64,000 nt of DNA from NCBI GenBank assembly GCA_028564705.1, contig JAPXFQ010000166.1, forward strand, positions 2,356,001-2,420,000. Direction: 5' to 3'. The translations under genes and the position numbers were made by a program. The stretch's first letter is position 1; every line of letters starts with the position of its first letter. The notes under the pieces were generated by a model that had not been told where the DNA came from, did not search any database, and saw nothing but the letters and a program-made list of their open reading frames with translations. Source of the stretch: Apricaphanius iberus. Its lineage: Eukaryota > Chordata > Actinopteri > Cyprinodontiformes > Aphaniidae. Positions 1 to 11,612 of the stretch are shown here, in pieces.

Positions 1-45
1 GGTATGAGTGTGTGTGCACATATCTGTCTGTTCTGTGTGTTTCTG

Positions 46-140
46 TGTCCCTGTGATTTAGTGGTAACCTCTTCAGGGTGTACGCAGCCTTTCGTCCAGT
101 GACTGCTGGAGGTAGAAGCCAGCCTCCACACAGGTAGGCA
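46..140 (+). repeat. LINE 3'-tail fragment
   Basis: The stretch resembles the common fish non-LTR tail 'cctgtgatggactggcgacctgtccagggtgtacc...ctgctggagataggcaccagc'. The same motif order recurs near 22.1 kb and 46.6 kb in this window, so three copies support each other. The family is probably RTE/Rex3-like, but that assignment is from memory of fish repeats. Confidence 0.5.
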
Positions 141-145
141 ATGAT

Positions 146-759
146 AGGTAGCTATATTTTGATCTAAATAAAAAAATAAGTCAACAACAAGCTTATTTGT
201 TTTATGGTACTTTAACTGTGATATCACCTTGACTAGAAATTAGCAACAAATATAACAGAAGAGTGATTGACTCACTTGTATGATACCTGAGGTGCTCAAA
301 ACTGACATTGAGAGCCAATAATTATTATCTAATGAGTCTTGTGGAAACAGCAGTAGCATGCAAACATCAACTAAGTCGATGCTCAAAACGCATTAGATTT
401 ATTACCCTAAAGGAAACTCTGCATTATGAAGCTTAATCCCCTAGATCTATATCAGTAATTGTGGTACATTACTTTTCATTATGGCTGCAGCATTGATAAT
501 CCTGTTAATACCAATCAGACAGGCAGGGAAATCTGTGTCAAGTAGGGCAACTGAAAGGATAGGAAAGAAAGTGCTTTTGAATAATAAAAAGTAACTTAAT
601 AAATAAAACAATTCTGGGAAAAAACAAATGTACCAAATCAGTCCAATATCACGGATTTCTAAAGTGTCTTCGATACACACCTCAGTTGTTACTTATTGTT
701 TATGTAGTATTTTTCATTCAAAGACATGATACCAATTTACTGCAAGTCATTTTGAGGGG
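146..759. other. AT-rich non-coding DNA
   Basis: I see no gene or recognisable repeat here. The open frame on the minus strand at 447-680 is hydrophobic and looks like chance. Confidence 0.5.
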
Positions 760-898
760 ATTGTCTTGTATGGACATTTTTGAATACATCTTCTGAACAG
801 CACTCTTAAATGTTTCAGATGATCGCACAAGTTTTATTATTAAGAAGAATAACCACAGTAATATAAAATACAGCTTTTTAAACAATAATGTAATTTAT

Positions 899-911
899 GG
901 GGGGGGGGGGG
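899..911 (+). repeat. G13 homopolymer
   Basis: Thirteen consecutive G. It lies just downstream of the Tc1 remnant's stop codon, in its 3' non-coding part on the minus strand. Confidence 0.95.
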
Positions 912-1235
912 CGACACTATCCGAACCAACCTGGGCCTACATTAAAAAGTGAGTTCCTAATAAGTGCTTGTGCCAATCTTGGCTTCAGCAACTGCCTGCA
1001 AGCATTTGTGATAACTAAAGATTAGTATTTTTTTCATTTCTTAAAAAAATTTTGAGCCACTCTTAAAGCAGAATTGTTTTAATTCAGCCATGTAGGACAC
1101 TTTTCGAGCAAAAGTTGCCTGTTTAAGGTGATGCCACAGCATTCCAGTCAGATATAAGTCCAGACTTGGAGTAGGCCACTGTAAAAGCCATTTTTTTTTT
1201 CTTTCTCATGAGCAGCTCTGTGAACTAGTTTATAG

Positions 1236-1912
1236 CTGCGTTTCCATTACAAATATGTGCAAAACTTTGTTGATATTTTCTAAATGTCGGAAAAACAGTT
1301 TCGCAATTGCGGTGTTTCCATTAAACTCAGTTTAAATCACAAGTTTTCACGCAATAAATTGTGACGGATGTGAACATTTACAGTAGGTATATTCGTATTG
1401 CAGGTGGGGCTCTATTGCGCATTATCAGCCAATCAGAGGAGATGTAGACGGCTTGTAGAAGCATTGTAGCAACAAGCCCCTTTTGCATGGGAGCGGTCTT
1501 GGTAAATGTGAGGGTTTCTTTGCTGTTTTGAATCTAATAAATGAGTTATGCCTTCATCCTGAACCAAATGCAAAAGATGAACCTCTGTCTCTTCGCGAAC
1601 CCAAACATTGCTGCCCCATCTTTCTCCTCCTACTACTACTACTACTACTTCCGATGTCATCAACGTTGACGTCTTTTTCGCTCGTAGTAACAGCTGGTTG
1701 TTGATCATGTGACTTGTGTGATCTGAAAAAGGTGTTTCCATTGCTGTTTTTCAAAATATATCAATTTCTATATGCCTGAAAAACCACCTCATCCAAATGC
1801 AAAAACTTTTTAGCGAAAAAGGCAAGTTTTTCCCCGAAATTGCCATGTTTCCATTAGGCAGTTTATTTTCGCAACTTCAATTTACGCAATGACATGGGTA
1901 ATGGAGACGCAG
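1236..1912. mobile_element. Non-autonomous inverted-repeat transposon (hAT-like MITE)
   Basis: The left end CTGCGTTTCCATTAC (1236-1250) and the reverse complement of the right end (1898-1912, CTGCGTCTCCATTAC) match at 14 of 15 bases. Flanks are TTTATAG (1229-1235) and TTTATGG (1913-1919), a target duplication of 7 with one mismatch. The word 'gtttccatta' recurs inside at about 1313, 1733 and 1850. No transposase is encoded. The insertion splits a Tc1 pseudogene: with the element and one target copy set aside, the Tc1 alignment continues across the site. The hAT assignment rests on the duplication length and is tentative. Confidence 0.75.
1630..1649 (+). repeat. (ACT)n microsatellite
   Basis: Tandem 'cta/act' triplets inside the inverted-repeat element. 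Confidence 0.9.
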
Positions 1913-2109
1913 TTTATGGGTTTTAGATCATTTTCCTGCTGCAGTGGACTTAAGCTAGATGTCATGACTTGCTGACCATACATTCTCTTTCAGGATATTT
2001 AGCAGGAGAGCAAAATTTTACGGTTCCATCAGTTACAGTGAGGTTGCTTTTGTGACTGCCTGTGTGAGCTGCTGATGTGCTCTTTGAGGAATTTCCCTTT
2101 CTTGAAAGA

Positions 2110-4950
2110 TACAGCTCTTACATGTTTACGTTCTCTGTGAATAAAATATCTCTCTGTGGTTTGTTTGTTTCTCACATATTTATGAAGACCTTTAGAATAA
2201 AACATGACATGTCTTTTAAAGTCTTTTAGCCTACTTCATTATGTCAGGACATTTTTATATACTTTATGTGATTTATTGATTTACAGGTCGGAAAGTAATT
2301 AGACCCGAGTGTGGCCAATGAGATGGAGACAAATATATGGTGAATTACAGCTTTTCATTTGTGATTCATGATTTAACAAGTTTGGGGAATAAAATATTCA
2401 CAACTGGCCAGGTTGGTTTGAATAGAATTTCTTCAACTGATGAACAAAATCATATTTTAAAAAGAGGTTTTTTTCATTTACAAAATCTTTGTTTCATATT
2501 AGAATGGCTTGCAGAAAAAGAAGCATTTAATAAATCACAATAACAAATTATTAGTGTATACTATTGTAATAGAAACACAAATTTCCACATTTTGTGATCT
2601 GTGGTTAGACACTCTTCACTTAGTACACCTTTAAAAATTTTCTCAGGCTTTTATGGTTTTTATGGATATTCTGCACTTAATAGACAAGAATTGAGCTTTA
2701 CTAAGACAGATAATTGTAGTTAAGTCATGATCTTACACCTCACCTTTCAACTCACTTAGTTGATTTTATTCTTTTCCACTCAGTCAACTGTTCAGCCACC
2801 CTGCAGCCAAACGCCAAAATGCAGCATGGGGTGATGGAAAAACTCTGCATTTTGTCAGTCAGGCTCAATTAGCATCCTTCCTTTAAGACAGGACTAACAT
2901 GAGACTCAAATGAAGAGAAGTATCAGAAGGTAAAAAGTTAACTTTCACTTATTTTCCCTTTGTTTGCCTGAGGAAGGATGTTAGTAGATGAGAGAGGAAA
3001 ACTCAGGCAATGCTTGAGCTCCTTCATCCTGCTTATTACAGCGCTGCCCTGGATCTCTGTCCTCAAGCCTTTCTCCGCCTCACAATTTTAACTACACCTG
3101 TCATTTGCGGTCCAGTCATTTTACCTCAATGCTTGGCTTTCTTTCCCCGCTTACAGGGACTGTTAACTGGGCCTGTCTGTCATGCTGGCTGGGGCTGGAT
3201 CTCGGGCTGAGGCTGCAGGCAGATTTGGGCTTGGGTGAGTGGTGGGAGCGGGGATGAGTGAGGGTGGGAGTGATTATGAAGGGGAGGGATGTAATGAGCT
3301 TGCGGCATTGAGGCGCTATAGGAACGTTGCTTGCCTCCACTGTGATGCATCCATCTTAACTGTAGCAGAGATGGACGAAGAGGAGAGAAGGGAATAAGAG
3401 AAGAAGATGCAGCAGCCCAAAACAGATGAAGTCAATTTCACATTTCTTTTGTCCTCATAGTTGTTTTAATAATTTTGTTAGATTCTCTCATTTACACTCC
3501 ATTTCACTTCTTTCCTCTTCCCTTTTTAATTCACCACACTGCCATTCTGTTGTGTTCTGAAAAAAATAAATAAATTCTGAATTGAGGGAGTACTTTATAT
3601 AATGTAATCCAAGTGACTGTCTGAGGGTAAAGGAGGTGCATTTTGTTTGTTTCAGATTTGCAGAGACAACAGATGCTAGAGGACGAACCATAATGACGTA
3701 AACAACACAGAGGTATAGTATTCTGAGATTTTTGTAGCTTTCAAAGTACTAAGCAAATGTCATTGTTGTCTATGGCTAAGGAACACACGCAAATGTCAAG
3801 ATAAGAATATGTAAGGTGAAGCTATTTTTTAAAGAAAGCTGTTGCTTTTAATTACTCCTAAATCAAATCCCGTCCAAACAATTGCTGGAAGGCATCTAAC
3901 TAGTAAATTCCGCCTGTGTAATCTAATCACAATATAAATCTGTCTCAGAGATTCAATAGATAACATCACTAAATAATACAGCATAATGAAGACCAACAAA
4001 TATAGAAAACAGGTTTCCAGCAAACATGGCGGTTCGCGTCCACAATGGATGTTTGCACTTGTGTTAACGCTGTTTATTTCTGTGGGCATGCCCAAAATAT
4101 ATTTGCCCAAAAACAACCCACAATGGCCCCTGTGAGAGTCAGGACATATGCAGAATCCAGCAGTTTAGTGATCTATATCCCTCATCAGGTTAGAAATAGA
4201 ATTTTCTAACTAAAATAATCCCTGCACATTGTGACTATTGTAGAAAGCCTGAACATTTTCACAGTATTTCAATTGTTTTCAAATTTTTGCTTTGTTAAAA
4301 TTTCAGCTCAAATAAAAGAGAAAAATCAGCATATAAAAATATGAACAAAAATCCCAACATTGTCATCACGTTATGAACTCTGTGTGAGCAATGATATAAA
4401 ATCAGTGAAATTAATAATTATCATCACTATGTGAGCTGTGTTTGCTATAATGGGAAATGTTTTCAATCTTCAACCACCTCAGAAAGAAGCAACTAAAAAC
4501 CAATATTTTGTTTTTCAGTGAGGAACCTATAAATCACTCACAGCATATCTTAGAGAAAGTATTTGTTGTTTATTTCAATTGAGCGTGAATTCCAGTTCAT
4601 AACCTTATCTTGCAGTTTTTTTATTTTGTTTGAAATGTGTTCGTACGTTAAATGCATATTTTTAATGGACAGGGAGGCAACCATTGCACACAAACCAATG
4701 ATAATGAAACTGTCAAATCCACAAAAACCTCTGAGAAGAAACTACACAAACATGAATAAAACCCTAAAATATTACAAATGAGCAGTACAAAATTCAACAG
4801 ATCTTGAGTAAACAAGTTGATCTTCTTGAAAAGAGATATGTTTATTTATTAATCTGCTTTGCATTTTTATCTTGATCTATCTTAATATTGTTTTACACTT
4901 ATTGTCTTATACTTTATGCACTTCATTTTATAAACTTTATATTTTAACTT
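2110..4950. other. Non-coding DNA, nothing recognised
   Basis: AT-rich sequence with a slightly more GC-rich, G/T-skewed patch at 3170-3310. The open frames here show low-complexity or unrelated residue runs. I recognise no repeat family with confidence. Confidence 0.45.
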
Positions 4951-4959
4951 ATTTTAATC

Positions 4960-5335
4960 TTTCTTGCCAGTGTTTCCTCTCTGGGAGGCCCCTGCATCGG
5001 GGGTCGGTTGTCGACTGTGGCTGCCCCTCCCTCCTCTGGGCGCCCTGGGTCAGTGCCTTGGCTGCTGCTGTTGATCTGCTGCTACCGATGCAGATGGCTC
5101 CCACGATGGCATTTCCTGGCTCATCTGTACTCATCCCGCTTTTTGTAGCTTTTAAGTGTGTGTGTGTGTGTGTGTGTGTATGGCTGTTGGGTTGGGTTGG
5201 GAGGGGGTTGTATTTGCGTTGATGATTTTATTTTTGAAAGGGGGTTTGTGGGGTTATTTTAAATCTGTAAAGCACTTTGAGTAACTTTGTTTGAAAAGCG
5301 CTTTATAAATAAAGTTTGATTTGATTTGAATATAA
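4960..5335 (+). repeat. Non-LTR retrotransposon 3' end
   Basis: The segment ends in 'aaagcactttgagtaac..gaaaagcgctttataaataaag' followed by a short 'tttgatttgattt' tandem, the typical tail of L2-type fish LINEs and the SINEs that borrow it. The upstream GC-rich part (4980-5140) probably belongs to the same 3' non-coding region. The left boundary is uncertain. Confidence 0.55.
5156..5179 (+). repeat. (GT)12 microsatellite
   Basis: Twelve perfect GT units inside the retrotransposon tail region. Confidence 0.95.
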
Positions 5336-6050
5336 GCCCTGTCTACACAAAGACAAAACCAGGTGTAGTAGCAAAGTTATTTAATCAAACAGGTGTCTCA
5401 TCCAGCTTGTCCAGTTTCAGGACACAGTAAACTATCGCCGGCTCAGTTGTCTCCGTGAGTATGAACTCTCTGGTCTTTTTTTTCTGAGTGGATGAGGTTG
5501 CCAGCCTATTCCTATATTTAACGGTCATGCTCAACTCTGTGATAAAGTAAACAAACATGGTGCTATACCATGTTCCAGTCGTGATAAAGCAAATACTGAC
5601 CTTATTATGAATCCAAGAATATAATTTACTGTCCCTGCTCTATCACCAGCAGCAAAAATAAAATTGAACCAGGGAACCATTGATACCACATGCCTTTGAG
5701 TAAAGTTCTTATTTTAAGATAGATTTGTAGTGTTTGCCACTGGGTTGACTACACATGCTCAGTGTTCTTTTTGTGGCCCGGCATGGTACTACAACATCTT
5801 CAGTAGCTGTGTGGACAGAACTTTTCTTTTAAAATTACTTGTTTTGTCTTTGTGTAAACAACGCCATAGAGTGAGGCTAAATCAAAATGATTAAATGCAA
5901 GTGTGAGATCAAAGCAGAAGCAGCTGGGAAGGCAGCAGAATGGCAGAAGGAAATAAGACAGAGAAAAATAAAACAGTTTAATCAAATAATAATCCAGATG
6001 CAAAATTACGAAGAAATATAGTGCCAAGTAGTAACTTAAAATTGTTGGGG
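5336..6050. other. Non-coding DNA, nothing recognised
   Basis: No gene or named repeat is seen between the LINE tail and the Rex1-like fragment. Confidence 0.45.
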
Positions 6051-6051
6051 T

Positions 6052-6339
6052 AGCAGCATCAGAGCTGGGGACTTAAAACGCCTCAATAACCTGATAAAGA
6101 AGGCTGGTTATGTTCTAGGGACGACTGTGGAACAACTGGAGAAAATGATGCAAAGAAGGATTCTTCAAAAAATTAAAAAGATTATGGAAAACCCTGAGCA
6201 TCCTCTTCATGAGACGGTCCTACAGCAACAGAGTATCTTCAGTCAGAGGCTTCTTCAGTTTCACTGCAACACAAACCGCTACAGGAAATCCTTTCTCCCC
6301 ACAGCCATCATTGTCTACAACTACTCCTTAAATAAATGA
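6052..6339 (+). pseudogene. Rex1-like LINE reverse-transcriptase ORF, C-terminal end
   Basis: This frame is open for 95 codons and ends in TGA. It reads 'GDLKRLNNLIKKAGYVLG', then a middle region with 'ILQKIKKIMENPEHPLH', then 'IFSQRLLQFHCNTNRYRKSF' and 'LPTAI..YN'. That order matches the C-terminus of the Rex1/Babar type of LINE polyprotein, where 'RLNRLIRKASSVLG', 'NPSHPLH', 'S.RL..PRC..ERYRRSFLPAA' are usual. The endonuclease and catalytic reverse-transcriptase parts are absent, as expected for a 5'-truncated retrocopy. It is not a host gene. Family assignment is from recall of motifs and not from a search. Confidence 0.7.
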
Positions 6340-6410
6340 ATTGAGCTACAACAGCAGTTAATTTCCCTCTGTGATCAATAAAGTATTTTGAATTGAATTG
6401 AATTGAAATG
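6340..6410 (+). repeat. Rex1-like LINE 3' tail
   Basis: Directly after the stop codon comes a short 3' region ending 'gtgatcaataaagtattttg' and then three to four 'aattg' units, which is how such LINE copies end. Confidence 0.7.
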
Positions 6411-6674
6411 AGACCAAAGTAATTTATAATAACACTTAAGGGTGAGAAAGAAGGATGGAGAACTCGTAGACAAAATAAGTATAAACACAAAGCTAACCTC
6501 AACAGAGTAATCCTAAGGCAAAAAATCAAGTAAAACAGAGGACTTCAAGAGGAAATTGATAAACAAAAGATCAAAAACTCAAATATAAAAAAACAAAGTG
6601 TACAAACATCTGAGCCTCATAGCTACAGACCTGTGGGACCACAGCAGGAAGCCTGAATGCACAGGCCAGGGAAC

Positions 6675-6800
6675 AGCCATGAAATTTGGCGCACGTGTGG
6701 GCCCCACAGTATTGGGCCATTGTGGGGCCACAGGTGGCAGCCCAAATATGCAGGCCAAGCCCTGCTGCACCCCATCGTGGCCCCATATAATGTGACTTGC
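6675..6800. repeat. GGGCC/TGGGGCC-rich block
   Basis: A GC-rich island in AT-rich surroundings with repeated, partly palindromic words: 'gtgggccccac', 'ttgggccattgtggggccac', 'gcaggccaagc', 'cgtggcccc'. It looks like a decayed minisatellite of related 20-30 bp units in both orientations. I cannot name a family. Confidence 0.4.
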
Positions 6801-8068
6801 ATGTGCCAAGCATTTAATGACAGCTGTGGGTACGACCACAAGCAACCCTTTTTGGGTAAAGCTAGATTACAAAATGACATATCCCAAGCACTGCAATCTC
6901 ACAGAGCACTGCTCAATTCATTGTGTAAAGATCAAAAAAGCAATTTGTTATTTTTGTTTAATTTTTTTAAGTCAGGAATTAGTTTCTATTAACCACATTA
7001 GGCACATTTCCACTAGACAAGTTCCAGGACATTTGTGACTGAAATCAGATGAGGTAAACCTGTTGGCCTGGTCCGCTCAGCCATTGTGTTTCCATATAAA
7101 AATGGCCCTTTAAGGAATTTTGTAAGATGTCAGCATATCGTGACCATTTCGACAACGAGTAACATCACTGATCAGCATCCACTAGCAAGCCACTAGCTGC
7201 TTGGGCTGACGGCTCACCTGAGACCTGTCAGTTGATAGGAGACACTCCTAATTATCCATAATGTCTTTATTACATTACATATAAATGTATGAGTTATTAA
7301 AAAAAAATCACCCTCCTCAAAGTTGCCTTGATGGTAAACCTGACCTTAAATGTTGTTGTTTTTTTAACCAGGCTGCAAACATGTTTATTTCTGCTCTGAA
7401 CTTGCCATTTTTAACACTCGAGTCATTGGGAACTTTTGGAATCTGGCCCCCAGTGGGGGCAATATTTGTTACTTTGGGATGAGATCAAATCTGGACAGCA
7501 GAGTTTGCCTGTTGATCAAAGCATATCCATGTGCTCTTTTGACCTGGTCAACATTTTAATTTGAATAAATCCATTCAGCATAGGCTATATCTGAAAGTAG
7601 ATAATCAGAGATGAATACTGTCTCCATCTAGTCTAACTGAGCTTGTGATATTTTGCCAAAAGGCCTGAACAAACCTCTATATGTGCAAAGCTGGTACTTA
7701 TATTTTGCCCAAAAAAAGTATAATAGCAACAAAACGTAGTTCTATCAAGTACTTATTAAGGGGGGATGAATTCAAATGCATGCCATACTTTTCATATGTT
7801 TAATTTGTACTTCAAGGGGTATGAATACTGTTGCAAAGCACTCTACATGCCAGTGTAGTGGTCACCAATAGAGGCTGTAAATGAGAAAGACCTAAATAGC
7901 AGAGAAAGAAATGAAGTTCCTTTTCAGAACAAAGTAGACACATAGGACAGAACAGGTCAACATTGCCTGCGTATAATATATGCATTGTTTCACTTTATCT
8001 TTAAAAATCCCATAAATCTGTGTAAACAATATTGTTCATTTACATTTCAAATAACATCAACATGCGTT
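6801..8068. other. Non-coding DNA
   Basis: No gene seen. The words 'taggcacatttccactag..aagttccagg' at about 7000-7030 resemble, in reverse orientation, those at about 41800-41835, so a weak shared transposon end is possible. Confidence 0.4.
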
Positions 8069-8089
8069 ACACACACACACACACACACA
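8069..8089 (+). repeat. (AC)n microsatellite
   Basis: About ten perfect AC units. Confidence 0.95.
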
Positions 8090-8329
8090 TAGCAAATACA
8101 TGAAGGAAAAAAAGTTATACAACTTTTTTATTGACTAAAGCTTACCATCATCCATTTGGCAAAAAATAAAGAAGAAAAGGAAAGAGTACAAGAAGAAAAT
8201 GTAAAGGAGCAGGTGACCCACTCATTAGGTTTGAATCTTCCCTCAGCGTTGAGGAGATGATAAAGAGAAAGCCAAGTGGCAATGCCAGCTTTCTTGCTGG
8301 TGTTGCTTTATTATTTCATTAAGTGTAAA

Positions 8330-8600
8330 TCCTGTCAGTACCATTCTACCCCCCAAATTCAGTCCAGTCCTGCCATTCCACCCTCAGCAGGTTAAATTAT
8401 AATTTAATTACCCAGCCTTAGCTGTATAAGCTGCTTGGGACCACTGGTATCCCAGAATAATTTGAAAAGATGACTTTTACACTGATCTTTATGTGGCTGA
8501 TCCACTAGACCTGAGCCCCCTGGAGGTCCAGTTCAATATCCCATCTAATTATCTACCTCAAATCAGTGACCTATTAAAGAGAAATATCAGTAATTAAGTT
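8330..8600. promoter_or_regulatory. Possible conserved enhancer with TAATTA cluster
   Basis: Three TAATTA homeodomain-type core sites lie at 8405-8410, 8546-8551 and 8591-8596, in sequence of balanced composition without repeat character. Such clusters are typical of developmental enhancers in gene deserts. TAATTA is also frequent by chance in AT-rich DNA, so conservation in other fish is needed to support this. Confidence 0.25.
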
Positions 8601-11399
8601 GGAAGGGAGAAAAAAAAATCTTATTGTTCAGGAGATTTTAATAGGACATTTTTCTATCAAAGAGATTGGTTAGTCTGAGTGCCCTAAGGAGGTCTTTCTT
8701 TTGGTTATTTCTCTTGCAGACTTTACTTTATCTGCAATGAAGAGGTGGTACTCTACTGTATCAATAACCACGCTTTAACATCTTTTAACACTGGGGCTTA
8801 TTCCCAATGAGCTATTCCCCCACATGTAACTGAACAGAAAATTGTTATCAGTAAAAATTTGAATTTGGCATGAAATGTACGTTTGTTTCATATTCACTGT
8901 TTTTTTTTGACTAGTTCTAACTTTTAAATCATGATCAGCCTTTTTAGACATCATTTATTAGATTTAATTATAAAAAAATACTTTTTTCTTGTAGCTACAG
9001 TCACCACTGTATAAAACAAACAACATTCTTATGTTTAAAACTGAAAAAAACATGTTCTATTGGTTATTACTGATTATTATTAAGAATCTACTCTCCTGAC
9101 GTCAATTAGTAATTATTTAGCAGTTTTGAGTTCTGTAATTAGGATTAGAACAGATAGATAATACACCACAGTATCAGCAAGTATAACTCTTTCTCAAGTG
9201 GTAGTGTTAAAGAAAAACATGCTTTCTACATGAATCTTAATATGATATACATAAAAAAACATTGACAGAATCTACAATAATGACATTATTTTAAACTCTA
9301 AGATACAGGCAAGACAATATTGTAAATCCACTCTGACAATCATTGAGATGGACAATGACAACTATGTTTTACAGGAAAACAAAAACAGAAGGAATATCTT
9401 TTCATATGAACTTCCTTTGCCTGCATTTATTTGAATCTAAATACGACAGCCAGTATTTGTTTATTATTCTCTGTCATATGAACTCCCTTCAAATATGAAT
9501 CATTTATGAGGGGGATTACATTTCAAAGAAAAGTAAAATCACAAACTCCTATTGTACATGATATAAAAACGCCATATCATTTTTATTTATCTTCCAGTCA
9601 TAAAGTAATCAAATTCTTACTGTTCTAATTTGAGCCAACAAAATTGGCAATTTCATTTAAAAAGAAAGCACTATGTGAGACAGCAGGAAAATGCAATTTG
9701 AAGAAATCAGGAATCTAACAGTGTCTATTACTATAGGAAACCCAAAAACTACTAATTTGCTATTCATGCCACTCTCATAAGATAGCTACAGTTTGGGTTA
9801 ACTCAACGTCAGAGGATAAAGCTCTGTTAAAAACCCTCTACCGAATAAAAGCAATCCTTTTAACACAGATTATTTTTCTTCTTGAGAGACAAAGATAAGT
9901 AAATATAGAGGATATAATGAATAGACGAGAAAATGAGTGCTACCACTCTGCACTGTACAATCTTGGGGACAATTGCAGCATTTTGGATAAAATTGCTTGC
10001 AAGCCCATCACCACCACACCTCATCTCAACCACACATACACATCCATACTCTCTCATCTCCTCTCACCCCCTCTCCTCCTATAATCCTCTGGTAAAACCC
10101 TTTCTTTCCATGCAGACCCCCCAGCCAGAAGGACCCTGCCAAGGCAAATCAGGGAGGGGTGGAGGCTTTTGTTTTGTAGCACACTTTGAAGAAGAAAAAA
10201 AAAATCCAAATTATTTCTTGAGCTGGTGCAATTTGACATGCTGTGATAACTGCTCTGTCAGAAACTTCTTTGACATCTCTGAAAGAGAAGATTTTCTACA
10301 TTCAAACCAGGCCTCCAGATTGAAAATAGTTGCAAGTGTGACAAAAAGAGAATGCTGGACTCATTAAGATGTTTGATTATGCATTATTTGTACCTGACTC
10401 CATTTAGCTCTCATAGTAAAAATAGATGGAAGAATCAAACTAGTCCCATCAAAGGGAGTCTTAGCTTCCCAGTTTACCATGAGTCCCCCCCCCCCCGCCC
10501 CATCCTTTATTTGTAACAAGCTGCCCTTACTTCTTCCCTTCCTTTTGTAGCTGTCCTTGTTTTGTGCTTCACAGAACAGTTTGTTTTTTTCTTTTCTTTT
10601 GCTCAATCTATCATTATTACCAGTGTGTTGTCCTCCAAGCCAATAAGTTGAGCTGTTGTCTTGCTGTTATCCCAAGCCCACTTGTAATCGTTGGGAAGTG
10701 ATCTTGTTTGACCATAGCTCAAGTGCGACCTTTTACCTTCTCAACTGTTCTCTTTTCAGCCAGAATTTATCCACATTACACATGCAATCACCCAGTAAAA
10801 GCACATGCGCATTGAGATTAAGATAAGGAATGTAAATCTTTTTTTTTCCAAATTAGAATATGTAAATATGTCCTAAAGATACATATGTGCCTGTCATCCT
10901 GGCTGTGGAGTAGTGAACCAGGGGTCTCATTTTGTAAATCTTGACCACACACAAAACAGGATCCGAAAACTGCATAACTCATTTTCTATGCCAAGTTTGG
11001 CATTTACAGAAAAAAGTGTGGCAGAAAATGTGAGCATAATTTTGAATTGTACTTGTAGTACTTGTACTGAGTTGTAGAGTCTCTCACACACACACAAAAC
11101 AAACACTCACCCCTCCATCTCTGAGAATTACAATGAATGAAAATATGTTGCATTTATAATGATATCACAGTAGGTTCACGTGTATGTCTTCAGATTATAC
11201 AGCAGTTGCACTCGTCGGTGCATTAATTGTGTGAAGTACAAATATGAATACTAAAGTAACACTCCTCCATAATCCTGCACAATGGATTCACTGACGCTCA
11301 TTTAAAATAATGGCATTGGCAAAATCTGGATGCAGGACGCCGATGTAGATTCCCTTAAGCAGTTCTAATCTTATTGTTGCTGCAATAAGTAATCATATA
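8601..11399. other. Non-coding DNA
   Basis: AT-rich sequence. The 144-codon open frame at 9933-10367 has no recognisable domain and a His/Pro/Ser-rich chance composition. A part near 10915-11050 ('cattttgtaaatc', 'ccaagtttggcatttaca') resembles a common fish repeat but I could not define its ends. Confidence 0.4.
10485..10496 (+). repeat. C12 homopolymer
   Basis: Twelve consecutive C followed by 'gcccc'. Confidence 0.95.
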
Positions 11400-11612
11400 A
11401 CTCTAACTTTATATTTATTGTTCTTATTTGTTCTATTGGTTCTGCTGCTGCTTTTTTTAAATGACGTTCGTTGCTCTTGTCGTCTTGTTACACATTTTCG
11501 TATTGCTTACTTGAATATTATTGACCAAAGTGATTTTGTTGTAAAACGTTTTGGTCGCCTTTTGGCTGTGAAGCTTTATATAGATAAATGTTGATTTATT
11601 GATTGAATGGAA
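11400..11612 (+). repeat. LINE 3'-tail fragment
   Basis: It ends 'gtaaaacgttttggtcgccttttggctgtgaagctttatatagataaatgttgatttattgattga' in pieces, the usual 'chain of AAAGCACTTTGG..TTTATATAAATAAAGTTGATT' tail of fish L2-type elements. No coding part is visible upstream. Confidence 0.5.

Larger units (their letters stand above)
760..2045 (-). pseudogene. Tc1-like transposase remnant, split by another transposon
   Basis: The minus strand translates, in pieces, to the second half of a Tc1/mariner DDE transposase. From upstream to downstream: a piece like 'LAVIDGT...KENVRPSV' (about 1960-2045), 'LQQENDLK' near 1920-1940 matching the family's 'MQQDNDPKH', then after the interruption 'QWPTPSLDL..' and 'MLWHHLKQA' (1115-1175) matching 'EWPSQSPDLNPIEMLWHDLKRA', then 'ARKVSYMAELKQFC', a frameshift, and a C-terminus ending '..GTSTY' with a stop at 957-959. 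The second catalytic Asp reads as Glu (1933-1935) and the catalytic Glu reads as Gly, so it is dead. Sequence down to about 760 resembles the family's 3' non-coding end. The gene is interrupted by the element at 1236-1912. The N-terminal half was not found. Confidence 0.75.

Noticed and set aside
1433..1754. Several open frames over 1433-1754
   Set aside because: They overlap the ACT repeat inside a non-coding transposon, which explains the Leu, Ser and Val runs.
3829..4116. Minus-strand 95-codon hydrophobic frame
   Set aside because: Hydrophobic runs arise readily from AT-rich DNA; no signal or family match.
9933..10367. 144-codon open frame on the plus strand
   Set aside because: No domain, low-complexity Pro/Ser/His stretches, no splice or promoter context; looks like chance.
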